Positions 1 through 6,606 of a stretch of DNA of 7,563 nucleotides are shown piece by piece. The notes beneath the pieces were generated by a model. That model was not told the DNA's origin. It worked only from the letters and a program-made list of their open reading frames with translations, and did not search any database. How positions within the stretch are numbered: the stretch's first letter is position 1; each line of letters begins with the position of its first letter. This DNA comes from Candidatus Fermentibacterota bacterium (GTDB lineage: Bacteria > Fermentibacterota > Fermentibacteria > Fermentibacterales > JCC-6). The DNA lies in NCBI GenBank assembly GCA_030607835.1, contig JAUWJE010000083.1:1-7563 (forward strand), written 5' to 3'. The position numbers and the translations under genes were made by a program.

Positions 1-9
1 AGAGGTATT

Positions 10-351
10 ATGAGCAGAATATGTAATTCTGGTACAATCTGTTTCTTAATTTCATTAATGCTGCTGACTCTGATAATTCTGTCCTGTTCAAAAACTGAAG
101 TATCTCGCCGCGATCAGGAAGCGGGTGGCGGGAGTATTCCATCGTGGCAGATGCTTATTGTATCCGGAAGTGTTGTGAATCTGAGAGCTGGACCGGGGAC
201 TCAATATGCTATTCTTGGACAAGTCGAAAGTGGTGATACTCTTCAGATTACAGGAGGACTTGATGACTGGTACCGAGTGTACATTTCGCATCTGTCTCTT
301 TTTGCCTGGATATATGGTCCATTGACTTCCGGGGCGGAGCTTCCGCATTGA
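10..351 (+). CDS. Small SH3-domain (SH3b) lipoprotein
   Basis: This encodes 113 residues. A basic-polar start (Arg3) is followed by a hydrophobic stretch at about residues 10-25 ending in the lipobox-like IILSC, so Cys26 is the likely lipidated residue and the mature protein should be membrane-anchored outside the cytoplasm. After a Gly/Ser-rich linker (about 28-45), residues 47-105 look like a bacterial SH3 domain: the VNLRAGPGTQY motif, then a GQVESGDTL turn, then a DDWYRVY strand. Such domains usually bind peptidoglycan or partner proteins; no catalytic domain is attached, so the role here is unknown. The ATG follows an AGAGG at bases 1-5 by four bases. The stop lies 51 bases before purB, so co-transcription is possible, though no functional link to purines is apparent. 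The domain call is fairly firm; the function is not. Confidence 0.8.
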   Translation: MSRICNSGTICFLISLMLLTLIILSCSKTEVSRRDQEAGGGSIPSWQMLIVSGSVVNLRAGPGTQYAILGQVESGDTLQITGGLDDWYRVYISHLSLFAWIYGPLTSGAELPH

Positions 352-390
352 TATCTTAACGAAGGATTTGCATGACCTTTTCATTAGTAC

Positions 391-397
391 TGGAGGA
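391..397 (+). promoter_or_regulatory. Shine-Dalgarno site of purB
   Basis: TGGAGGA lies six bases before the ATG at 403. It is a near-ideal match to the 16S anti-SD sequence and fixes the purB start. The rest of the 51-base gap (352-402) shows no clear promoter or hairpin. Confidence 0.75.
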
Positions 398-402
398 TCA
401 AA

Positions 403-1710
403 ATGATTGATAGATATGTAATCCCCGAGATGGAGGAGATATGGACTTCTAAGTCCAGATATGCAAGATGGTTGAGTATTGAGATACTTGCTGTGGAAGC
501 AAGGGCAGAAGCCGGGTTGGTTCCAGCTTCAGATCTGAAGAACATCAGAGATAACGCCTCATTTGATGTAAAAAGAGTTGAAGAAATCGAAGAAGTTGTC
601 AGACATTATGTAATTGCCTTTCTTACAAGTGTATCGGAGAGTCTTGGTCCGGAAGCCAGACATATTCACTACGGTATGACTTCCAGCGACATTCTCGACA
701 CATGCCTTGCAACCCAGATAAAGGATGCAGGTAAGATGATTCTGGATGAGCTTGATAGTTTTGGCAGCGCTCTCGCCGGTCTGGTCAGCAGGACCAGAGG
801 GATGCTCTGCATTGGTAGAAGTCATGGTATGCATGCGGAACCGACAACAATGGGTTTGAAATTCGCTGGATACTACAGCGAATATCTGAGATGCCGCGAT
901 CGATTAATAGCTGGTCTTGAATCAGCATGCGTGGGGAAACTGTCTGGAGCCGTAGGAACTTATGCATATTTAGATCCATCCGTTGAGGAATACGTCTGCA
1001 GCAAACTTGGAATCGGGATTGAAACTGTTTCAACCCAGGTTGTTGCAAGAGACAGGCACGCGGATTTCATATATGCTCTTGCATCCATTGGAAGTCTGTT
1101 AGATAGATTCGGAACAGAGATAAGACATCTGCAGCGAACCGAAGTTGGTGAAGTTGAGGAGTCCTTCGGCAAAGGACAGAAAGGCTCCAGCGCCATGCCG
1201 CATAAACGGAATCCAATTATTAGTGAGAGACTCTGCGGGCTTGCACGTATGCTCAGGAGCTATCTGCTTCCATCCCTTGAGAACACTGCATTATGGCACG
1301 AACGAGATATAAGTCATTCATCCGCTGAACGCTTCATTTTTCCTGATTCATGCGGGATAGCCCTCTATTCTCTTTCCAGGGCAGTGAAACTTACATCGAA
1401 TCTGCGGATATTTCCTGATGCCGTCAGAAGCAATATTGAAAAGGCCGGGGACAGATTCCACTCTCAGACAATTCTGCTTGCCCTGATTGATAAGGGATTT
1501 TCAAGAGAAAGCGCCTATAAGATGGTTCAGCGTGTTGCCATGAAGGCTATGGAACAGGGGAAAGGGTTCATTGATATGGTAAGACAGGACCCTGAATTTA
1601 AAGAAATTTTATCCAGCAATGAAATTGCCGAGAGATGTGCCCTTGAGTATCATCTTAGAAATGAGGATAATACCCTTGGAAGGCTTGGTCTTTTACCTGC
1701 AGATGAATGA
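403..1710 (+). CDS. purB: Adenylosuccinate lyase
   Basis: PurB cleaves SAICAR to AICAR plus fumarate in IMP synthesis and adenylosuccinate to AMP plus fumarate in AMP synthesis; it is a cytoplasmic homotetramer of the fumarase/aspartase superfamily. The 435-residue length is typical of the Bacillus/Thermotoga type. Catalytic histidines fall where I recall them in the B. subtilis enzyme: His68 (in RHYVIAFL), His89 (in HYGMTSSD) and His141 (in GRSHGMHAEPTT). The superfamily signature GSSAMPHKRNP covers residues 261-271, with Ser262/Ser263 in the flexible catalytic loop, and Lys268 and Asn270 conserved. The start is supported by a strong GGAGG and by the family-typical N-terminus (MIDRYVIPEMEEIW). 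The next gene begins 21 bases downstream. The frame is intact and nothing essential is missing. Confidence 0.97.
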   Translation: MIDRYVIPEMEEIWTSKSRYARWLSIEILAVEARAEAGLVPASDLKNIRDNASFDVKRVEEIEEVVRHYVIAFLTSVSESLGPEARHIHYGMTSSDILDTCLATQIKDAGKMILDELDSFGSALAGLVSRTRGMLCIGRSHGMHAEPTTMGLKFAGYYSEYLRCRDRLIAGLESACVGKLSGAVGTYAYLDPSVEEYVCSKLGIGIETVSTQVVARDRHADFIYALASIGSLLDRFGTEIRHLQRTEVGEVEESFGKGQKGSSAMPHKRNPIISERLCGLARMLRSYLLPSLENTALWHERDISHSSAERFIFPDSCGIALYSLSRAVKLTSNLRIFPDAVRSNIEKAGDRFHSQTILLALIDKGFSRESAYKMVQRVAMKAMEQGKGFIDMVRQDPEFKEILSSNEIAERCALEYHLRNEDNTLGRLGLLPADE

Positions 1711-1731
1711 GTGATAGGAAGGGTGATATAG

Positions 1732-2886
1732 ATGGTTATCGGATTACTTGTTGGGGGTCTCGCAGGAGCATTAATAGTGTTGCTGATTATGAGCATAGTC
1801 AGCGCGAAAAGAGCAAACAGAAACGAGGAACGAATCAGTTCGCTCAAGAGTGATATTACGGCTCTTCGCTATGATAAGCAGGAAGCTGATGCCAGGCATA
1901 CCAGGTACGACCTTGAGATAAAGAAACACCGGGATATTGCCATACTGTTTCCAGAACTGGTAAAACAATTACTGGCGGCAAGAACTCCGGATGAACTCGC
2001 TAAACTTCTTGCCAGGGCCATGAACAGACTTACTGGATGTAATCGCATTGCAGTATTCCTTGCTGATATCCGGGGAGGTAAACTTGGACTTGTGCATACA
2101 GAGGGACTCGGAGAGATTCTCAAACAACCTCTCGTAGTCAATGTTGGTGACGGGCATGTGGGATTTGCGGCAGAAACAGGGTTGGTTTTTGAAAAGAAAA
2201 ATCTTGAGACAGAAAGCGAACTTACGACGAAACGGCTTGAGAGAACAGCAATTCCGGATTTCCTGCCTGATCTTGCTGCACCTATGGTGTGTCAGGGTGT
2301 GCTGTATGGAGTGATATGTCTTGTGGATATACCAATAGAATCAACACTTCCCAGGGAAAGACTGGTTGCTGTTGCCGCTGTTGGAGCGGCTGCTTTCGAG
2401 GGCATTCGACTTCTTGGCAGGTTTGAATCCGCTGCTGATATGGATCCTGACACTGGTCTTCCTGGTAAGGGAAGGCTCAAACCAGTCCTTGGCCAGGAGA
2501 TTGAGAGAGTTAGAAGATTTGACAGCCCTCTGGCTGTAGTTGAACTTGTTATTGATCGTGGAGCTATTGATGACAGGTATCGCGCCAGAGAATTCATGTC
2601 CATTGCCGCCAATCATCTAAAAGCGACTTTGCGGAACATTGATACCGGACTGAGAACCAGTGCTGATAAGATTATCCTTCTATTGCCCGGTACAGGCGAT
2701 AAGGGAATTGAAAATGTTACGCAGCGCCTGCTTGATGATCTTCCAAAACTGGAAAATGATGCTGGAGACAGTCTTGGTCACGTCCGGATACGATATCTTT
2801 TAATCGAATCCGGGAAGACTGATACCGTTGAGGCTGTATTGAGCAGTCTGGAGCAGAAGGTATTCATCTCGTCGATTGGCATTTGA
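1732..2886 (+). CDS. Membrane-anchored GAF protein with degenerate GGDEF domain
   Basis: This 384-residue protein has one N-terminal membrane helix (about 2-24), a charged, heptad-like helix (about 25-70) suited to dimerisation, a GAF-type sensor domain (about 73-225, with GDGHVGFAAETG at 139-150) and a GGDEF-fold domain (about 238-375). The last opens with DPDTGLPGKGRL, the equivalent of the usual DxLTGLPNRR start, but the GGDEF signature is replaced by SADKI at 310-314, so cyclic-di-GMP synthesis is not expected. An RxxD (RNID, 301-304) sits five residues before it, where the c-di-GMP inhibitory site lies in active cyclases. A receptor or scaffold role is therefore possible but unproven. 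The gene lies 21 bases after purB with a GGGTGAT Shine-Dalgarno (1721-1727), suggesting co-transcription. Family assignment is from motif reading; the ligand of the GAF domain cannot be told. Confidence 0.8.
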   Translation: MVIGLLVGGLAGALIVLLIMSIVSAKRANRNEERISSLKSDITALRYDKQEADARHTRYDLEIKKHRDIAILFPELVKQLLAARTPDELAKLLARAMNRLTGCNRIAVFLADIRGGKLGLVHTEGLGEILKQPLVVNVGDGHVGFAAETGLVFEKKNLETESELTTKRLERTAIPDFLPDLAAPMVCQGVLYGVICLVDIPIESTLPRERLVAVAAVGAAAFEGIRLLGRFESAADMDPDTGLPGKGRLKPVLGQEIERVRRFDSPLAVVELVIDRGAIDDRYRAREFMSIAANHLKATLRNIDTGLRTSADKIILLLPGTGDKGIENVTQRLLDDLPKLENDAGDSLGHVRIRYLLIESGKTDTVEAVLSSLEQKVFISSIGI

Positions 2887-2916
2887 TCTGGAATTATCTC
2901 TTAACTGATTTTTTAT

Positions 2917-2942
2917 GGGATATGCGAATTCCTATATATCCC
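2917..2942. promoter_or_regulatory. Inverted repeat upstream of purL, possible operator
   Basis: Perfect 7-base arms, GGGATAT (2917-2923) and ATATCCC (2936-2942), flank a 12-base centre in the AT-rich 80-base gap before purL, ending 24 bases from its ATG. The right arm overlaps a TATATAT that could serve as a -10 element, but the matching -35 region (around 2910-2917, T-rich) is poor. A CGAAT pentamer occurs twice in direct orientation, at 2925-2929 and 2943-2947. The arrangement would suit a repressor site on an internal promoter. A chance repeat in AT-rich DNA is equally possible. Confidence 0.25.
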
Positions 2943-2966
2943 CGAATACTAAACTGAAAGGCATCG

Positions 2967-5252
2967 ATGGATCTCAGGGATAAGCTTAAGGATGTTATCC
3001 GAGAACGTGGTCTTGCGATGACTCTTCAGGAATCGGAGAAACTGGCCGGTTATGTTGGTCGAATGCCGACACCCCTGGAGTTACATCTGTTCGATACTAT
3101 GTGGAGTGAACATTGCTCCTACAAAAGTTCAAAGCCTGTTCTGGCACAGCTGCCAACGCAGGCTTCCAATGTAGTTGTGGGACCCGGAGAAGATGCCGGA
3201 ATTGTGCGATTCTGTACATGTGACGGAGTTGACTGGGATCTGGTTGTTGCCCACGAAAGCCACAATCACCCCTCACAGGTTCTTCCGGTGGAAGGTGCCG
3301 CTACTGGAATAGGCGGGATTGTACGAGATGTTTACTGTATGGGAGCAAATGTAACCGGATCACTAGACCTTCTCCGCTTTGGGAATCCCACAGGTGTTTC
3401 CGGCGAGAGAGCAAGGGCAATCTGCCGTGGAGTGATTGAGGGCATCTGGAAGTACGGGAATGCGCTTGGTGTACCAAATCTTGGTGGTGATACCCGGTTC
3501 CATGAAGGCTATGATGATAACTGTCTTGTTAATGTGGTAGCTCTTGGATTTGTCAGACACGACAGGATTGCGCACAGCTTCGTTCCGGAGGAAGCTCACA
3601 CGGAAAAGTATGTTTTGATTCTTGCAGGAAAGTCTACGGATGATACCGGATTTGGAGGAGCCACTTTCGCTTCAGCTGATCTGTCGGATTTAACGGAGAA
3701 AGGTGCGGTGCAGGTTGCTGATCCTTTCCTCAAGAGAGTACTGTCCGAGGCAAACAGAACGGTTCTGGATATGCTTTTCGAGAAAGAGATCCCGTTTGGA
3801 TTCAAGGATCTTGGTGCTGGAGGAATTGCCTGTGTCACAAGTGAGCTGGCAGCTCATGGTGGACTTGGCATTCATGTGGATCTGGATGAAGTACTCGTTT
3901 CAATACAAGGGCTTCCACCTGAAGTGATTGCCTGTGCTGAAACACAGGAAAGATACGGACTTGCCATCCCCGAGAGTATTGCTGAGGAAGTTCTTGAAAT
4001 TTATAACAAAAGCTTTGAATTACCCCGCCTGTTTCCCGGAGGTGGAGCCTCCATAATCGGCAGGTTCACAAAAGATCCTGTTTACAGAGTTATTCACAGA
4101 GGTATTGAGGTCGCATGCGCGCCTGTGAACTGTATCACAGAGGGTATTGTTTACAACAGGGAATGGAAATCATCTCCGATTCCTTTGATAGAACCTGACA
4201 GTCGTCCTGTGGATCCTCCTTCCGATCTGAAGAAGATGTTGCTTTCGCCTGATGGAGCAAGCAGATCTCCAATATGGAGTTATTACGACAGCGAGGTTCA
4301 GGGGACAACTCATTTCAGACCCGGAGAAGCTGATGCCTGTGTGACTGTTCCCATTAAAGGATGCAAAGCGGGGCTTGCAGTTTCAGGTGATGGGAATCCC
4401 TGGTATGGTCAGCTTGAACCTTTTCTCGCGGGAGCACACGCTGTCGGTGAAGCGGTCAGAAATGTTGTTGCGACAGGCGCTGTTCCGATTGCCGCTACGG
4501 ACTGCCTGAATTACGGTAATCCGGAGAAACCGGACGTGTTCTGGCAATTCCGACAGGGTGTTGAAGGAATCGCTCATGCCTGCAGAAACCTCGGACTGGA
4601 AAGCGAGGGTGAACATCCGCTTCCTATAGTATCCGGTAATGTAAGCTTCTACAATCAGTCTTCATCAGGTGGATCGATTCCACCATCACCGATTGTGGCA
4701 GTTTTCGGGAGGATTGATGATTTCACCAGAGCAACCGACCTGTCACTGAAAACTCCGGGAAATATCATTATCCTGATTGGCCCGAGAGAGGATGAACTTG
4801 GCGGGAGTCTTTACTATCGTTCATGTCTCGAACATTCAGGCGGGAAGGTTCCGCTTTTCCGTGGAGAGCTTGAATATGAGATGGCGCGATTTGTGCTCGA
4901 TTGTGCAGAGGCTGGAATCTCACAGTCGGTTCACGATATATCTGAAGGCGGTCTTGCCCTGGCCGCAGTCGAGATGGCGCTGGCCACAAGAAAAGATGCC
5001 AGGAGGGGTGTGATTCTTGAAAAAGGCTTCGCTGATCCCGTTATCCTCTATTCAGAAACTCCCGGATATCTCATAGAAATGTCACCTGAGGACTGGGAAG
5101 GCATCTCAGCCAAACCGGATTTCGCTGCAATAGTTGGAAAAGTTACAGATGATTTCTCGATTTCCTCCGATATCTGGAAGCTGGAGCTTTCAGAAGTGCT
5201 GGAGGAGTACACTACACTGCTGGACAGAATTATCTGGAGAGAGGAACTATAG
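2967..5252 (+). CDS. purL: Phosphoribosylformylglycinamidine synthase, small-type PurL subunit
   Basis: PurL is the ATP-dependent synthetase that turns FGAR into FGAM, using ammonia from PurQ. The 761 residues fit the small class (about 600-750) that works as a PurL/PurQ/PurS complex, not the roughly 1300-residue single-chain enzyme. Visible motifs in order: EHCSYKSS (48-55), the active-site HESHNHPS (96-103), the glycine-rich segment starting at Glu109 and running through GIGGIVRDVYCMGA, GGDTRF (173-178), DLGAGGI (281-287), then the second pseudo-repeat with SGDGNPWYG (from 473), the TDCLNYGNPEKP segment and HDISEGGLA (656-664). Both AIRS-like halves are therefore complete. The start uses a modest GAAAGG (2956-2961) five bases upstream. 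The 80-base leader is the only sizeable gap in the pur cluster. The stop is two bases from purQ, so the two are almost certainly co-translated. Confidence 0.97.
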   Translation: MDLRDKLKDVIRERGLAMTLQESEKLAGYVGRMPTPLELHLFDTMWSEHCSYKSSKPVLAQLPTQASNVVVGPGEDAGIVRFCTCDGVDWDLVVAHESHNHPSQVLPVEGAATGIGGIVRDVYCMGANVTGSLDLLRFGNPTGVSGERARAICRGVIEGIWKYGNALGVPNLGGDTRFHEGYDDNCLVNVVALGFVRHDRIAHSFVPEEAHTEKYVLILAGKSTDDTGFGGATFASADLSDLTEKGAVQVADPFLKRVLSEANRTVLDMLFEKEIPFGFKDLGAGGIACVTSELAAHGGLGIHVDLDEVLVSIQGLPPEVIACAETQERYGLAIPESIAEEVLEIYNKSFELPRLFPGGGASIIGRFTKDPVYRVIHRGIEVACAPVNCITEGIVYNREWKSSPIPLIEPDSRPVDPPSDLKKMLLSPDGASRSPIWSYYDSEVQGTTHFRPGEADACVTVPIKGCKAGLAVSGDGNPWYGQLEPFLAGAHAVGEAVRNVVATGAVPIAATDCLNYGNPEKPDVFWQFRQGVEGIAHACRNLGLESEGEHPLPIVSGNVSFYNQSSSGGSIPPSPIVAVFGRIDDFTRATDLSLKTPGNIIILIGPREDELGGSLYYRSCLEHSGGKVPLFRGELEYEMARFVLDCAEAGISQSVHDISEGGLALAAVEMALATRKDARRGVILEKGFADPVILYSETPGYLIEMSPEDWEGISAKPDFAAIVGKVTDDFSISSDIWKLELSEVLEEYTTLLDRIIWREEL

Positions 5253-5254
5253 GA

Positions 5255-6094
5255 ATGAAAAACAGACCTCTTGTTGCTGTTCTGCAGTTTCCCGGATCGA
5301 ACTGTGAGTATGAAACCGCTTCAGTTGTACGGGAATCGGGAATGGATTCCTTAATATTCCGCTGGAATCAGTGGAAAGAACTTTCGGATTCAGCCCCCGA
5401 CGCGTTCATCCTGCCAGGTGGATTCGCATTTCAGGACAGGGTAAGAGCAGGAACTGTGGCTGCGAAAGAAGAGATCATGGATCTGGTTTTCAATCAGGCA
5501 CAGTCGGGTAAACCGGTTCTCGGCATCTGTAACGGCGCGCAGATACTTGTCGAGAGCGGTCTTGTACCGGGATGGGAGAATGGAAGAATAGAGTCAGCTC
5601 TGGCGGCCAACCATATTCACGGTCGCAGCGGTTACCTCAGCCGATGGGTGTTTCTCCGTGCGAAAAAAAGAGCATTGAGAGTCTCACCCTGGCTGGGAAT
5701 GATTGGAAACAGCGCCATCCCTGTTCCAATTGCGCACGCTGAGGGAAGATTTGTTTTTGCAGAAGAGGATCTTCACCGTGTGAGTAAATGCGCCGCACTT
5801 GTGTATTGTGATGAAAACGGAGTTGAAACCGCTGATTATCCTGTGAATCCCAATGGTTCATTCATGAATCTTGCGGGAATTATGAATAAGGAAGGTAATG
5901 TCCTTGCCTTGATGCCTCACCCTGAAAGAGCTTTCTGGATGTGGCAGATTCCACCGTGGGTACCCGGGGTATGGGGTGACCGCCGTACATCTCTGAACCA
6001 TGATCCTGCGCTGGCTGTTGAGAAAGGCCCCGGAGAGCTGTTCTTCAGGAGCCTTGCCGGGTATTTCGGGCTATTATCCAGGGAGGAAGTATGA
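5255..6094 (+). CDS. purQ: Phosphoribosylformylglycinamidine synthase, glutaminase subunit PurQ (long form)
   Basis: PurQ is the class I glutamine amidotransferase that hydrolyses glutamine and passes ammonia to PurL. The catalytic triad is readable: nucleophile Cys92 in GICNGAQIL, with His222 and Glu224 in LMPHPER. The N-terminal VLQFPGSNCEYE and the LPGGFAFQDRVRAG oxyanion segment are typical, the latter in the FxxxDRxRAG variant instead of the common GGFSYGDYLRAG. At 279 residues it is about 50 longer than the B. subtilis type. Part of the excess lies after the HPER motif: residues 225-279, a Trp/Pro-rich stretch (FWMWQIPPWVPGVWG) and a further linker before the final GELFFRSLAGYF helix. 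The Shine-Dalgarno (AGAGAGGA, 5238-5245) is inside the end of purL, and the stop overlaps the next ATG, indicating translational coupling on both sides. Confidence 0.95.
   Translation: MKNRPLVAVLQFPGSNCEYETASVVRESGMDSLIFRWNQWKELSDSAPDAFILPGGFAFQDRVRAGTVAAKEEIMDLVFNQAQSGKPVLGICNGAQILVESGLVPGWENGRIESALAANHIHGRSGYLSRWVFLRAKKRALRVSPWLGMIGNSAIPVPIAHAEGRFVFAEEDLHRVSKCAALVYCDENGVETADYPVNPNGSFMNLAGIMNKEGNVLALMPHPERAFWMWQIPPWVPGVWGDRRTSLNHDPALAVEKGPGELFFRSLAGYFGLLSREEV
6081..6087 (+). promoter_or_regulatory. Strong Shine-Dalgarno inside the purQ 3' end
   Basis: GGGAGGA lies four bases before the ATG at 6091, inside the last codons of purQ. It fixes the start of the tandem PurS-like gene. Together with the ATGA stop/start overlap it argues for coupled, high-level translation of the two subunits. 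Confidence 0.75.
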
Positions 6095-6606
6095 CAGAAG
6101 TATCGATAGCGGTCAGATTGAAGGCGCCTGATCCCGCGGCGATGACTGCTCTGTCAACATTGAAGCGGATCAATCCGGCCACATGTCCATGCAGCCTGGA
6201 AAGATATGATTACTGGCGGTTCATCAAACCCGGAGGTGGAAAAGTAACTGTTGAAAAGATCGTGTCACATTTCCATGACATCGTAAATCCCAACAAGCAG
6301 TCCTGGAGCTTTTCAGACGAAAGCGGTTCTCTCCATTCCTGGGATGAAGAACTTGTCTGGACTGAAGTGCTTGTTACCGACAAAGTTGACAGTATCTCCG
6401 AAAACTGGACGGAGATTCTTCGACGTAATAAGTATGAAGTTGAGAGAGTGATGTATTCAGTTCTCTGGCGGCTTGGATTTCCATCAGGTACTTCCATTGC
6501 TGATGCCAGGGAAAGAACACTTGCCCTGACCGTTACTTCTCATCGGGATCACGGTTTGCTTGCGAATCCCATTTCTCAGAATATCAGCCTACTGGACCCG
6601 GTTTGA
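6091..6606 (+). CDS. purS: Probable free-standing tandem PurS (FGAM synthase accessory subunit)
   Basis: This 171-residue protein is not obvious by overall similarity, but its layout fits two PurS units. Unit 1: strand 3-10 (EVSIAVRL), helix 14-26, strand 36-45 (LERYDYWRFI), helix 52-65 (VTVEKIVSHFHDIV), then NPNKQSWSF (66-74), matching the PurS ending in which NP(V/I) precedes the last strand. Unit 2: strand 88-97 (LVWTEVLVTD), a helix ending in LWRLGF (to 130), strand 140-149, then GLLANPISQNISLL (155-168), close to the canonical LLANPxIExxxI. PurS dimers bridge PurL and PurQ in small-PurL systems. The gene overlaps purQ by four bases, no other PurS is in the window, and purL is the PurS-requiring type. 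A CPC pair (Cys32, Cys34) is unexplained. If wrong, it is an uncharacterised protein of the pur operon. Identity is inferred from fold pattern and context; the symbol is provisional. Confidence 0.68.
   Translation: MTEVSIAVRLKAPDPAAMTALSTLKRINPATCPCSLERYDYWRFIKPGGGKVTVEKIVSHFHDIVNPNKQSWSFSDESGSLHSWDEELVWTEVLVTDKVDSISENWTEILRRNKYEVERVMYSVLWRLGFPSGTSIADARERTLALTVTSHRDHGLLANPISQNISLLDPV

Noticed and set aside
334..346. Hairpin GCGGA-GCT-TCCGC at the end of the lipoprotein gene as a terminator
   Set aside because: The stem is only five bases and is followed by ATTGATATC, not a T-tract.
88..384. Antisense open frame across the SH3 lipoprotein
   Set aside because: The + strand frame has a signal peptide and SH3 motifs; the antisense product has neither domain nor context.
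2632..2673. Active diguanylate cyclase
   Set aside because: The domain fold opening is present, but GGDEF is replaced by SADKI, removing the catalytic glycines and acidic pair.
2909..2914. T6 run after the GAF/GGDEF-like gene as an intrinsic terminator
   Set aside because: No GC-rich stem precedes it; only trivial pairing can be drawn in the 25 bases upstream.
2887..2966. Purine riboswitch ahead of purL
   Set aside because: The gap is 80 bases and I could not draw the three-way junction or find conserved core bases; only a simple inverted repeat is present.
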